This document shows, in pieces, positions 46,820 through 58,162 of a DNA stretch of 64,000 bases. The translations under genes and the position numbers were made by a program. The notes under the pieces are model-generated. The model was not told the origin of the DNA and made no database searches. It was given only the letters and a program-made list of their open reading frames with translations. Origin of the DNA: Antilocapra americana (Eukaryota; Chordata; Mammalia; Artiodactyla; Antilocapridae). Position 1 is the first letter of the stretch. The number at the start of each line of letters is the position of its first letter. The stretch spans positions 23,023,907 to 23,087,906 of the forward strand of contig ML664199.1 of the NCBI GenBank assembly GCA_007570785.1, written 5' to 3'.

Positions 46820-48045
46820 CCATCCATGCCAAATTACGTGCCGAGAATATTCTGAGTTAGAAATAGGGACAGATGTAAAGAAAATGGATGTCAGAGGAGG
46901 CTTGGTGAGTATCCAACGATTCTCTAAATGAGGCTGCTCACCCTGGCCTCCATTACTCAGAGCTGTCGCTGCAGACTCCTGGGCCTTGGGGGCAAGAATG
47001 CAATCCACCAACCATCCCTCCTTCTTGTCCTTGGGATGGGAGGGAAATATTTCTAAATGAACCATTGTCATCTGATGACAAAGACCTGTATTTCTTGGCG
47101 TGTGCTATACACCCCCGAGACATTTTTCCTCTTCTCTCTGTCTCTCTATTAATATCCACCCTTCCATCCACTCCCACTCATGCCCCTTCTGCATCCAGGT
47201 GTGCACACACACACGTGCACACGCAGGGCATGCATTTCAAGGCCATTTACTGTGCCCCTAGCATGGACACCATAACACAGAGCAGAATGAAACCCAGTCT
47301 CTGCCCATGGCTCTGTACTACAGGGAAAACACAGTCTCCTGGGGAGAAAGGACTGGTTCAAATAAACATGTACGATGTCACTTGGCCATCATGTCTCCCT
47401 TGGTGCTATTCCAGACAACCCAACACTTTTTTTCACAGTCCACTTGGCAAAGGTGCCGGCCTCCTTCTGGTGTCACTTTCTCTGGTCTCAGAGCCACCCT
47501 TTGTCTTTCCCACCCTCACTCCAGACCTTGACCTTCCTTCCCCATCAAGTCACCAAAAAACCTGCCCCATAGCCCGTGACTCATTTTCTCATGACCACCT
47601 GTTCTGACACACTCCTTCTGGACTTATATGGAAGCAATCAAACAACTTGTGTCTTTTCCCCTCCAACAGAGGCGATGAACGTCCATCTTATGCTATTGAA
47701 GAGTGTCAGGCCATTTGTGTAGGACATCATTGGATACTGGAGTGGCAAATTTTTATATATGGTTGCTCTGTAAATGAATGTTGTAAGCCACATGGGAACT
47801 GGTAAACTGGACACACGAGTCTGATCTTAAGGGGATAGTGCCACTCAGTGGCAACTCATCGTTATCAGACAGGGATGCCAATGGTGTTAACAGAGCCCCT
47901 GAGTTTTCAAGATGAACACAAAATCCTGTTCTAAATTTTTTAAGTTGGCTTGTTTTAAATGAGAGAGAGAATGTTGAGCAGCCTAAATAAGACATACCTG
48001 TATTCCAAATATAGCCCATAGTGGCAGTTTGCCAGCTAAGACCAC
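46820..48045. other. Mostly unique stretch, no gene seen
   Basis: A likely L2 3' fragment on the minus strand occupies 47240-47370 ('gaaacccagtctctgcccat'). The 180-codon plus frame 47065-47607 runs through it, is proline/serine/histidine-rich and has no recognisable domain, so it is not called a gene. Confidence 0.45.
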
Positions 48046-48049
48046 AGCC

Positions 48050-48258
48050 CCAGGTTTCCTTGGCTTAGTAGTAAAGAACCCACCTGCCAATGCAGAAGAC
48101 ACAGGTTCAATCCCTGAGCTGGGAACATCCCCTGGAGAAATGGCAACCCACTCCAATATTCTTGCCTGGGAAATCCCATGGACAGAGGAGCCTGGCAGGC
48201 TACAGACCATGGTGTCACAAGAGTCAGACGTGACTTAGCAACTAAACAACAACAACAC
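48050..48258 (+). mobile_element. Bov-tA SINE
   Basis: 'ccaggtttccttggcttagt', 'aggttcaatccctgagctgg', 'cagacgtgacttagcaacta' with an (AAC)n tail. Confidence 0.93.
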
Positions 48259-48259
48259 A

Positions 48260-49335
48260 GCAGCACTGACAGACCCAGTTGTGTGAGGACCAACATATGC
48301 AAGGATTTTAGAACCTCAGCCACAGCTCAGTATGGAGGGTTACACACCCCATTTACCAGTGACTCTCTAGACACTAAAATAAGCACTAAACAACAGATAA
48401 GGTTGATGTGCCTCTTGGGGTGAACCAAAGATTTGAGATGTTGCTGCTAATAACACTTCTTGTAATCCACCCAAATCTCTAGCTCTTGATGAGGGGGAAA
48501 AAATAAGAAAAAAAAACACCCCTGGCTGTATATATGCAATATCCAATCATAATTTTAAATTACTTGACCTACATTCAGATCTTCTGACTCTGGTTTTGAG
48601 TACTGTGTTCTTGAAACAGCTGTTGTGGTGTTGAGGGCTCTAACCTTACTTATCTGCTCCTGCCCTGCCTCTGAGCACTTCCTGTAATCATAAATCCAGC
48701 TGGTTTAATAGAAAATATGAAGTTTCATGCAGAAGGTAGGTCTTGAAATTTAGAAACCTTTATAGGAAAATGAGAGATCATGGTTTTCTTAAGGTGGGGA
48801 ACGCCATACTTTTCCCACTTTAAATTCCATCCTTCTCTGACGATTGGAAAACTTACCCCCAAAATTGGAATAAATGGATAGATCAGTGGTTTTGGATCCA
48901 AAAGGCAAAATCTCAACAGGTTTCCTGTATGTGCAAAGCCACTTGAAATTGAGTATGTGTCAACACAGATTTAATTAACTCCCAGCCAGGACATATTGGA
49001 AATGATCCCAGAAAGTTGGGACAAAGGAGAAGGTGTTAATTTCTCAGCAGGAAAAAAAAAGTGCCTTATAACTGCACTGGATTATGGCTCAGGGCTGGGT
49101 GAATTTTCAAATGATCTATTTCAGGTCGCTGAAAACAGGTGGCAATAAAAATCAACAAGTCAGTTGAGTGAGGCTGACTCTGGCCAGTGAGGCTGGAAGG
49201 TATAGGACAGGGTCTAGGAATCAAGACTACAAACATTATTTGACATATAGATAGTTCCAGAATCCCTGATTATGGAAGGGATAGCAGTGAGGTGTCCTCA
49301 AGAACTTAAAGTCAACTTTCTCTGCAGGAGTTAAA
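48260..49335. other. Unique stretch, no gene seen
   Basis: AT-rich DNA with A-runs near 48499-48518 and 49052-49061. No exon or repeat recognised. Confidence 0.45.
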
Positions 49336-49341
49336 CCAGTT

Positions 49342-49598
49342 AAACATTTTATTTTATTATTATTTTTTAATTAATTAGTTTATTTTTTCCTTTACATTAT
49401 CGTGTTGGTTTTGCCATACATTGACATGAATCCACCATGGGTATACATGTGTTCCCCTTCCAGAACCCCCCTCCCACCTCCCTCCCAATTCCATCCTTTT
49501 GGGTCATCCTGGTGCACCAGCCCTGAGCACCCTGTATCATGCATCAAACCTGGGCTGGCGATTCATTTCACATATGATAATTTACAAAACATTTTATT
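49342..49598 (-). mobile_element. Cattle-type L1 3' UTR, antisense, perfect 12-bp TSD
   Basis: Only ~230 bp of the 3' end remains: 'ggttttgccatacattgaca', 'tgaatccaccatgggtatac', 'gaacccccctcccacctccc', 'aacctgggctggcgattcat'. The TSD aaacattttatt lies at 49342-49353 and 49587-49598. Confidence 0.94.
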
Positions 49599-49599
49599 G

Positions 49600-49828
49600 T
49601 AAATTGCACACATTGGCTGTGGTTACTCATCTGTGGTAGAAAGTCAACATTTTGAGAAGTTTGGCAGTCTCAAACCCCAGTTGATAATGGCAGCTCCTAA
49701 ACCAGGATCTTCTCTCCCATTCCCTAAAGCCACAGAGATCCACAAGATGGGCAAATTAAGTGCACATAAGCCATGCCTGCAGCATAACTAGGAGACCAAG
49801 AATACTAGGAATTTCAAATTATGGTAGG
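49600..49828. other. Unique gap between two LINEs
   Basis: About 230 bp with nothing recognised. Confidence 0.4.
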
Positions 49829-49830
49829 TA

Positions 49831-51640
49831 GATAGATAGATAGATGACCTGTTGTTGTTGTTGAGCCACTAAATTGGTCTGACTCTTTGCAACCCAGTGG
49901 ACTGTAGCAATGCAGGCTTCCCCTGTCCACCATTACCTCCTCCAAGTTTGCTCAGACTCATGTCCATTGAGTGATTGATACTATCTAACCATCTCATTCT
50001 TTGCCGCCCCCTTCTCTTCTTGCCCTCAATCATCCCCATTCAGGATCTCTCCTAATGAGTTGGCTCTTCACATCAGGTGGCCGAAGTATTGGAGCTGTAG
50101 CTTCAGCATCAGTCCTTCCAATGAATATTCAGGGTTGATTGCCTTTAGGATTGACTGATTTGATCTCCTTGCAGCCCCAGGGACTCTCAAGAGTCTTCTC
50201 CAGCACCACAGTTCGAAAGCATCAATTCTTTGGTGCTCAGTCTTCTTTACAGTCCAACTCTCATATCTGCAAATGACTACTGGAAAAATCATAACTTTGA
50301 TTAAATGGACGTTTGTCAGCATAATGATGCCCCTGCTTTTTAATATGCTGTCTAGGTTTGTCATACTTTCCTTCCAAGGAGCAAGTGTCTTTTAATTTCA
50401 TAGCTCCAGTCACTGTCCACAGTGATTTTTGGAGCCCAAGAAAAGAAAATCTGTCACTGGTTCCACTTTTCCCCCTTCTACTTTCCAGGTAGTGATGGGA
50501 CAAGATGCCTTGATCTTGGTTTTTAGTTTTTTCAGTGTTAAGTTTCATGTCACTTTTTCACTCCCCTCTTTCACCCTCATCAAGAGGCTCTTTAGTTCCT
50601 CTTTGCTTGCTGCTATTACAGAGGTATCAGCTGTGTGTCTGAGGTAATTGATATTTCTCCCATCAATCTTGATTCCAGCTTGTGATTCATCCAGCCCAGC
50701 ATTTTGTATGATATATTCTGCATATAAGTTAAATAAGCAGGGTGACAATATACAGCCTTGTCCTACTCTTTTCCTGATTTGGAACCAGTCCATTGCTTCA
50801 TGCCCATTTCTAACACTTGCTTCTTGACCTGCATACAGGTTTATCAGAAGATAGGTAAGTTGGTCTGGTACTCCCATCTCTTTAAGAATGTTTCAGTTTG
50901 TTGTGATCCACACAGTCAAAGGCTAGTATAGTCAGTGAAGCAGGAATAGATGTTTTTCTGGAATTCCCTTGCTTTCTCCATTATCCAATAAATGCTGTCA
51001 ATTTGATCTCTTGTTCTTCTGCCTTTTCTAAACCCAGCATGTATATCTGGAAGTTCTTGTTTCATGTACTGCTAAAGCCTAGCTTGACTGATTTTTGAGC
51101 ATAAGCTTCTAGCATATGAAATGAACACAAAAGAATGGTAGTTTGAACATTCTTTGGCATTGCTACTTTGGGATTGGAATGAAAAGTTTTCCAGTCCTGT
51201 GGCCACTGCTGAGTTTCCCACATTTGCTGACATATTGAGTGCAGCACATTAACAGCATCATCTTTTAAGATTTGAAAGCACTCAGCTGGAATTCTATCAC
51301 CTCCATTAACTTTGTTTGTAGTAATGCTTCTAAGGCCCACTTGACTTCACACTCTAGGCTGTCCAGTTCTAGGTGAGTGACCGCACCATTATGTCTATCT
51401 GTGGTATTAAGACCTTTTTTTGTATAGTTCTGTGTATTCTTGCCACCTCTTCTTAATGTCTTCTGCTTCTGTTAGGTCCTTGCCACTTCTGTCCTTTATT
51501 GTACCCATCTTTACAGGAAATATTCCCTTGGTACCTCCAATTTTCTTGAAGAGATCTCTAGTCTTTTCCATAATATTGTTTTCCTCTATTTATTTGCACT
51601 GTTCATTTAAGAAGGCCTTAGATAGATAGATAGATAGATG
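49831..51640 (-). mobile_element. BovB (RTE) LINE, 1.78 kb, antisense, reverse transcriptase dead
   Basis: The 5'-truncated element spans about 49847-51624 and is flanked by gatagatagatagatg at 49831-49846 and 51625-51640. Read on the minus strand it encodes, in order: a pre-RT segment (51340-51062; KVNGGDRIPAECFQILKDDA), the RT palm region (50877-50545; QGCILSPCLFNLYAEYI) and the C-terminal region (50364-50068; RIDAFELWCWRRLLRVPGAA). These lie in different frames, so at least two frameshifts are present. At the catalytic motif (50626-50637) the family's YADD is replaced by HTAD, which removes one of the two metal-binding aspartates. It ends in a (TTG)n-type antisense tail. The endonuclease end is missing. 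Confidence 0.96.
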
Positions 51641-51665
51641 GCTACATAGATAGATAGATTCTGCA

Positions 51666-52035
51666 TGCTATGGGCTGAATGTTTGTGTCCACACTCTTAA
51701 ATACATATATTGAAGCCCAAATTCCCCAATGTGATGGTATTAGGAAGTGGGTAGGATAGTATTAGGGCCCTTGGGAGATAATTAGGTTTGGAGGAAGTCC
51801 TGAGGGTGGAGCACTCATGATGGGACTGGCGCCTTTATAAGAAAGAGAAAGACCCAAGAACTCTCTCTCTCCTCTCTCTCCACTATGTGAAGGTTCAGCA
51901 AGAAGACTGTCTGCAGATCTGGAAGGGGACTCTCCCCAGGAACCAAACTGGCACACTTCAGTTTCTAGAACTATAAGAAATAAATTTCAGTTAAGCCACC
52001 CAGTCTATGGCATTTTTAAGCTATATAATTTCAGC
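51666..52035 (+). mobile_element. MaLR (MLT1/MST-like) solo LTR
   Basis: 'tgctatgggctgaatgtttg', 'ccaatgtgatggtattagga', 'gagggtggagcactcatgat', 'agaaataaatttcag' and 'ttaagccacccagtctatgg' match in order. A CT-rich tract lies at 51868-51895. Confidence 0.85.
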
Positions 52036-52775
52036 TGCACTGTTATAATTTGACATGCATATACACTACAAAGTGAGCACCAGGACAAGTCTAGTTACCT
52101 TTCATCACCATACAGTTGACTCCTTCGCTTGCTCCACCTACTCCCCCAACTCCCTTCCCCTCTAGTAACCACTCATCTGATCTCTATATCTATGAATTTG
52201 CATTTGTTTCAGTTTTGTTTTTTAGATTCCACGCATGCATGCTAAGTCACTTCAGTTGTGTCCAACTCTTTGCAACCCTATGGATCATAGCCCACCAGTC
52301 TCCTCTGTCCATGAGATTCTCCAGGCAAGAATACTGGAGTGGGTTGCCGTGCCCTCCTCCAGCAAATCTTCCCAACCTAGGGATCAAACCATGTCTCTTA
52401 ACGTCTCTTGCATTGGCAGACAGGTTCTTTACCAATAACACCACCTGAGGAGCCCTTTTTAGAGTCCATGTTTGAGTGAAATCATACAGTGTTTGTCTTT
52501 CTCTGTATGACTTATTTCACTTAGATTAATATTTTCAAGGTCCACCCATGTCTTCACAAATGGCAGGATTTTGTTCCTTTTTATAGCCGAGTAGCATTCC
52601 ACTAAGTATATATACCACATTTTTGTCCACTCATCCAATAACAGACACAAATTATTTCCATTTCTTGGCTATTGTAAATACTACTCCAATTAATATAGGG
52701 ATACATATGTATTTTTAAATTAGTGTTCTCAGATTCTTTGGATACATGGCCATCAGTGGTGTTTTGTTGTAGTAG
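52036..52775 (-). mobile_element. L1M LINE, antisense, split by Bov-tA
   Basis: 'tctagtaaccactcatctga', then after the SINE 'catacagtgtttgtctttct', 'caaggtccacccatgtcttc' and 'cttggctattgtaaatacta' follow the reverse complement of the L1 3' region. Confidence 0.85.
52236..52460 (-). mobile_element. Bov-tA SINE, antisense, inside L1M
   Basis: 'cacttcagttgtgtccaact', 'atcatagcccaccagtctcc', ending 'aacaccacctgaggagccc'. Confidence 0.93.
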
Positions 52776-52788
52776 CCCAAGCTAAAAT

Positions 52789-53025
52789 ACTAGGGGGGTG
52801 TTTCCCAGGTGGCACAGTGGTAAAGAATCCACCTACCAATGCAGGAGATGTAAGAGATGTGGGTTTGATCCCTGAGTTGGGAAGATCTCCCAGAGAAGGA
52901 AATGGCAACTTGCTCCAGTAATCTTGTCTAGAAAATCCCATGGACAGAGGATCCTGGCAGGCTACAGTCCATGGGGTCACAAAAGAGTCAGACATGACTG
53001 AGCACACATTACTAAGACACTAGGG
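52789..53025 (+). mobile_element. Bov-tA SINE with 7-bp TSD
   Basis: Element 52796-53018, 'tgtttcccaggtggcacagt' to 'cagacatgactgagcacaca'. TSD actaggg at 52789-52795 and 53019-53025. Confidence 0.93.
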
Positions 53026-53985
53026 AAGCACAATTGAATATGACTGTAATTTAATAAGCAGACATAAAATCAATTCTATTGTACCCTGTTAAGAGAAAGC
53101 CTGGAATATGAAAAGGGAAGTCTGTGGAAAGATAAGTTGACCCTGTTTTTTATTTTATTTTATTTTTGTCTCTGTTTTTTCACTGGTGTTCAAGTGGGAG
53201 AGGCACTAAGTCCAAGGCATGTGAACTTTGTGTTCCAGGAGAAGTGGATTCTGTTGTGGGTCAGAAATGATTTATGAAACCACGCAGTGGACAAGATTGA
53301 ATACTTCTCAAAATAGTCTACTTCACACCATAATTCCAGGGTGACCAAGCTACCTTCTTAATACAAACAAATCTGGCCTCCGTGGCATGCAGGTACCAGC
53401 AAGGGGCTAGGCAGAAAGCACAAGCATTTCAGTGATCAGAAAACACGTCCCTATTCTAAAAAGTTGATATCTGGGCTGCTATACATCACAGTCCTATGAG
53501 CTTGCTTGATGTGAGTTTCCCTTTCCAAGTCCAAACAGTTCCTGAAAATAATATAGCAAAGAGCTTCACTGAAGGAAACAGTACATTTGCCAACAAATTA
53601 TTTTCTGTTGGATAGCAACAGTGACTCCATCTATGCCTCCTTTTGTACCTAAAATGCCTTCTGTATGCCCGGCTCTGTTCTAGGTACTCAGAGATTATAA
53701 AACACTGCCCTTAACTTTTAGGACCTACCCATTTATTAGGACAAATAAAATTTGGCACACAAAACCATTAGAGAACAATATACAATAGCAGGTAATTGAG
53801 CATCTGTGGGGTCCATCAGGTAGCATTAAAGCTAAGAGTTGCTCAACACTTGGGTTTAGGACTACAATACTAGTAATCATAATACATTTAATTTTATCTC
53901 ATTGCATCATCAATCAAGCAATTATACATAGTCTACCTAATTTCACCCTCTGGCTAACTAGTTAAAGCAAATGCTATCATCCGTT
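53026..53985. other. Mostly unique stretch, no gene seen
   Basis: Diverged L2-like antisense sequence may occupy 53655-53760 ('gcccggctctgttctaggta'). No exon recognised. Confidence 0.4.
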
Positions 53986-53989
53986 CATT

Positions 53990-54199
53990 TGTTGTTGTTG
54001 GTTGATTGCTAAATCTCACTCATTTGCAAACCCATGGACTGTAGCCTACCAGTCTCCTCTGTCCATAGAATTTTCCAGGCAAGAATACTGAAGTGGGTTG
54101 CCATTTCCTTCTCCAGGGCATCTTCCCAACCCAGGGCTCAAACCCGCGTCTCCTGCTTGTTGGGCAGATTCTTTACCACTGAGCCACCATAGAAGCCCT
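53990..54199 (-). mobile_element. Bov-tA SINE, antisense
   Basis: (GTT)n left tail, 'cccatggactgtagcctacc', 'gaagtgggttgccatttcct', ending 'actgagccaccatagaagcc'. Confidence 0.93.
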
Positions 54200-54598
54200 C
54201 TCATTACAAATTTTTAAAAACCTGAAGCCCATAGAGCCTAAGTTATTAATACTTGGGTCAAAGCATTATGTCTCTTTAGAAGTCAGGTCAGATCTCAAGT
54301 CCAGATCTTCTGATTCCAAGGTCAGTGCACTTTCTACAACACTCAGCTGAGAACAGGTAAGGCAATAAAGGTGACTCCTGAGGACCACGAGTTGGGGAGA
54401 AAAGGACACAAGCTGGTTTCCGACATTCAGAGAAGGCTTCCTGAAAGAGAAACGATCTGGGGGAGATCCTCTAGGATAGATGGGAGTAAGACAGAGGAAA
54501 CAGGATGTCTTTAGGCACAAGGTCAGATTCTCCTTCCTGAGATGTCCTGAGGCATCCCTGAGTCATGCCCTTGAAAGTCAAGATGAAAACAGCCGTCT
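54200..54598. other. Unique stretch, no gene seen
   Basis: Nothing recognised on either strand. Confidence 0.4.
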
Positions 54599-54600
54599 AG

Positions 54601-54855
54601 GGACTTCCTTGTTGGTCCAGTGGCTAAGGCTCCTAGCTCCCAAGGCAGGGGCCCCAGGTTCAATTCCTGGTCAGGGAATGAGATCCCACATGCTGACACT
54701 AAGAGTTCATATGCCACAACTAAAGCATTCACATGCTGCAACTAAAGATCCCAGATGTCATAACTAAAGATCTCACAAATCACCACTAAAACATCCTGCA
54801 TGCTACAACTAAGACCCAGTGCAGCCAAATAGATAAATAATTTTTTTAAAAACCT
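54601..54855 (+). mobile_element. CHR-type SINE with expanded CAACTAAAG units
   Basis: Head 'gacttccttgttggtccagt' and B-box-like 'aggttcaattcctgg', then a body in which 'caactaaag' / 'aactaaagatc' recurs at least four times before 'taagacccagtgcagccaaa'. Confidence 0.9.
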
Positions 54856-54883
54856 GGAAGTCTCTGCCATCAAAAGATCCAGG

Positions 54884-54990
54884 TTCTGTGGAGTCTGAAG
54901 TTTTTAACACCACAGAAAAAGAATACAAGTTACAAATACAGAATCCCCTCGGGTCCCTACAAATCTTTAGCCACACCTAAACCCACTTCT
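54884..54990 (+). repeat. Unnamed interspersed repeat, copy A
   Basis: Shares 'agatccaggttYtgtgg', 'tctgaagY' and 'aagaatacaa...acaaatacag' with the segment at 60314-60477. The word order recalls short hAT-type non-autonomous transposons with ends like CAGGGGYRGATCCAGG, but I cannot name the family. Confidence 0.5.
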
Positions 54991-54991
54991 A

Positions 54992-55298
54992 GCATTAGTC
55001 ACTCTGATATTCATAAGCCCCCAGATGACTGACATGACTTAGCAGCAGACTTTATTCAGGACCCATTTGCTGATGGGTCTCCAAAGCTGTGAGAGGCTTC
55101 TGCCCTTGACCTGGATGTGGTTTATAGAAAGGACCTGTATTAGTTAGTATTAAGTTCAGCTGCTAGTAATGAAAACAATAGTAGCAACAACAAAACGGTG
55201 GCATAAGTGAAAGAGGTATTTCTCTCAATACAGATGTAGACAACTTGGGGTTTACATGGAAACCTAATGATCACCAGGGACCCCAGTTTCTTCTCTCT
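54992..55298. other. Unique stretch, no gene seen
   Basis: Nothing recognised on either strand. Confidence 0.4.
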
Positions 55299-55300
55299 TG

Positions 55301-56075
55301 TTGCTCCATCATTCTTTTTTTTTGTTTCCTTCGCTTCATTTTATTTTATTTTTTTTAATTGTTTTTGCCATACATTGTCATGATATCACCATGGGTTTAC
55401 ATATGCTTCCCCTCCGGAACCCCCCTCCCTCCTCCCTCCCCCCCGGGAAATCTCGCTGCACCAGTCCCGAGCATCAATCCTGGGCTGGCGATTGATTAGA
55501 CACATGACAATTAACATGNNNNNNNNNNNNNNNNNNNNNNNNNNNNNNNNNNNNNNNNNNNNNNNNNNNNNNNNNNNNNNNNNNNNNNNNNNNNNNNNNN
55601 NNNNNNNNNNNNNNNNNNNNNNNNNNNNNNNNNNNNNNNNNNNNNNNNNNNNNNNNNNNNNNNNNNNNNNNNNNNNNNNNNNNNNNNNNNNNNNNNNNNN
55701 NNNNNNNNNNNNNNNNNNNNNNNNNNNNNNNNNNNNNNNNNNNNNNNNNNNNNNNNNNNNNNNNNNNNNNNNNNNNNNNNNNNNNNNNNNNNNNNNNNNN
55801 NNNNNNNNNNNNNNNNNNNNNNNNNNNNNNNNNNNNNNNNNNNNNNNNNNNNNNNNNNNNNNNNNNNNNNNNNNNNNNNNNNNNNNNNNNNNNNNNNNNN
55901 NNNNNNNNNNNNNNNNNNGATGAACATTGGGGTACACGTGGCTCTTTCAATTCTGGTTTCCTCGGTGTATATGCCCAGCAGTGGGATTGCTGGGTCATAT
56001 GGCAGGTCTATTTGCAGCTTTTTAAGGAACCTCCACACTGTTTTCCATAGTGGCTGTACTTGCTCCATCATTCTT
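55301..56075 (-). mobile_element. Cattle-type L1, antisense, perfect 16-bp TSD, containing the assembly gap
   Basis: The TSD ttgctccatcattctt is identical at 55301-55316 and 56060-56075, bounding an insertion of 743 positions including N. The left part is the antisense 3' end ('gaacccccctccctcctccc', 'tcctgggctggcgattgatt'). The right part encodes on the minus strand the end of ORF2 protein ([20 protein letters not shown]). It is 5'-truncated in ORF2. The frames that run through the N block are artefacts. Confidence 0.95.
55519..55918. other. Assembly gap (400 N)
   Basis: A run of 400 undetermined bases lying wholly inside the L1 insertion described above. The round size suggests an estimated or fixed-size gap. 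Confidence 0.98.
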
Positions 56076-56079
56076 AACA

Positions 56080-56745
56080 CATGACTTCAACCTCAAGGCC
56101 CAAGGTGGCTGCTTGACTCCAGCAATCGTCTGCATTTCAGCCAACAAAAAGGAGAAATTGCTGGAGGATATACATGTTTTCCTCTGTAAGGATACTGCCT
56201 GGGAGTTTCACACACCTCTTGTGCTTGCATCCCATTGGTTAAAACTTAGTCACATCAAGAAATATGGCTCCACCAAGAAATATGGTCTTTATTCTAGATA
56301 AACATGAAGTATTCTGTTACTAAGGGAGAAAGAAAGATGCATATTAAGAAGCTAGCCACAGAACTCAAGTTTTTTTGGGGAAAGACTGTGGCGATCCCAG
56401 CGAGTCACTAAAAATAGTCATAATAATGATTACATCACACTCAGGCCAGAAGCAGTTTGATGCGCCCTAATTCAGGCTCTAATGAAAACCTCCAGGAAGG
56501 AATGCTGAACGTGGGTGGCAATCGCAGCCATTATTATCCTGAGAGCTCTTGATGGACTAGCTCAGGATCCTTGGCAAACCTGAGTTCCAAGCCCAGCTTC
56601 ACCAGGTGCAAGGTATGTGACGTTCAGCAGGTAATCTAATCTCTATATCATTCAGCACTCTTCCGGTTGCAAGTGACAGAAGCCCAAGTCAAATTATCTT
56701 AAACTACAAAGGGAATTTGCTGCCCCCTACCTCAACCTCAAAGTT
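56080..56745. other. Unique stretch, no gene seen
   Basis: Nothing recognised on either strand. Confidence 0.4.
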
Positions 56746-56746
56746 T

Positions 56747-56981
56747 AAGATATTGACCAACTTCACCCGGATGGGAGGAAGGTTAGGGGGAGAACAGATA
56801 CATGCACACGTATAGCTGAATCCCTTCGTTGTTCACCTGAAACTACCACAGCATTGTTAATCGACTATACCCCAACGCAAAATAAAAAGTCTAAAGTCTA
56901 GAAAAAAAGACAGATACCACAAAAGATCTTAAACAAACTTGTTATGTTTTTGTTTTTTAAAAAAGATATTGACCAACTTCA
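56747..56981 (+). mobile_element. L1 3' fragment with perfect 19-bp TSD
   Basis: A ~197-bp element at 56766-56962: 'gatgggaggaaggttagggg', 'acctgaaactaccacagcat', 'cgactataccccaacgcaaa', A-rich end. The flanking aagatattgaccaacttca occurs at 56747-56765 and 56963-56981. Short, severely 5'-truncated. Confidence 0.95.
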
Positions 56982-57039
56982 GAAGAGACTTCACACATGT
57001 GGCTGTGTCTCAGTCTGCAACCCTGTTTCCCTCTGGGGT

Positions 57040-57475
57040 TTGTTTATTTTTGTTTTCATTTCCATTACTCTAGGAGACAGATCCAAGAAAACATTGATAT
57101 GATTTACATCAAAGAGTGTTCTATGTTTTCCTCTAGTAGTTTTATAGTACATGGTCTTACATTCAGATCTTTAACCCATTTTGAGTTTATTTTTGCATAT
57201 AGTGTTAGAGAATATTCTAATTTCATTCTTTTACATGTAGCTGTCCCCTTCTCCCAGCACCACTTACTGAAAAGACTGTCTTCTCCATTGTACATTCTTG
57301 CCTTCTTTGTTGTAGATTAATTGGCCACAAGTGCATGAGCTTATTTCTGGGCTTTCTATCCTATTCCATTAACCTAAATGTCTATTTTTGTGCCAGTACC
57401 ATATTGTTTTGATGACTGTAGCTTTGCAGTATAGCCAAGAATGTAATTTAGATCTCAAGACTTTGTAGGCAACCA
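57040..57475 (-). mobile_element. L1 ORF2 fragment, antisense
   Basis: The minus strand encodes a degenerate late-ORF2 stretch ([20 protein letters not shown], then [20 protein letters not shown]) across 57104-57295. The rest matches at DNA level ('tttttgtgccagtaccatat'). Confidence 0.9.
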
Positions 57476-57484
57476 TACATGCAT

Positions 57485-57625
57485 TCGTTCTTCAACTGGG
57501 ATATTTGACAAATATTTTTGAATAGCTGTAACATGCCAGATGAGTGAAATACGCAGAGCCCTGCCCTCACTGAGTTTTTATTCTTTCAGGGGACATAACC
57601 AGTAAATGAACCATATTCAAACAGG
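57485..57625 (-). mobile_element. L2 3'-end fragment, antisense
   Basis: 'tgacaaatatttttgaatag', 'cagagccctgccctcactga', 'ccagtaaatgaacc' in the reverse-complement L2 order. Confidence 0.55.
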
Positions 57626-57629
57626 TTTA

Positions 57630-58160
57630 TGGCCAAGAGTTCTTTCCTTTGAACCTTATAGCTTGTATTTGGACAAAGAATCTGACTCTCCTCATCTATA
57701 GAGGAGGCACATCTATAGTTTAGATACACCCCACTTTGTCATTCTGACAAAAATGACAAGAATAGCACCAAACTCCTCCCTTTAATCCATCTGATGTGTA
57801 GATTTAATGACAAAAACAAAAACTCACACACTAAAACATCACCATTCTTCAGAAAGATTGTGTGCATAAAGAAAGAGGACGAACTTAGGAATTAAAAAGA
57901 CCTGAATGTTAAACTCTGACATACAATTTTTTTTCCCCTGATCTACTCTTAATACTTACTTGCTATTAACACTGTGTAAGTGACTTTGCCCCTCTGGCTT
58001 TATTATATATATAAATTTTTCTCATCTACAAAAAGGTAGTGACAACTTTCATAGGGTTACACAGGATTAAGTGAGATAATGGGTGCAATGCAACACAGAG
58101 CTCAAAATACATCAGCAACTCTTCTTTCTCTGTACTCTCTCTTCTGTCATTAGCACTGAC
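57630..58160. other. Unique stretch, no gene seen
   Basis: AT-rich; part near 58050-58090 ('ttacacaggattaagtgaga') could be the end of an old MIR. Confidence 0.4.
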
Positions 58161-58162
58161 AG

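Noticed and set aside
47065..47607. 180-codon plus-strand frame
   Set aside because: It crosses an L2-like fragment, has low-complexity composition, and no domain, signal or splice context was seen.
49829..51659. GATA repeats considered as a CRISPR-like or satellite array
   Set aside because: Simple tetranucleotide microsatellite without spacers; no CRISPR-type structure exists anywhere in this eukaryotic window.
55386..56080. Frames of 143-189 codons near 55.5-56.1 kb
   Set aside because: Most of their length is the run of N; the readable residues on the minus strand are the L1 ORF2 terminus.
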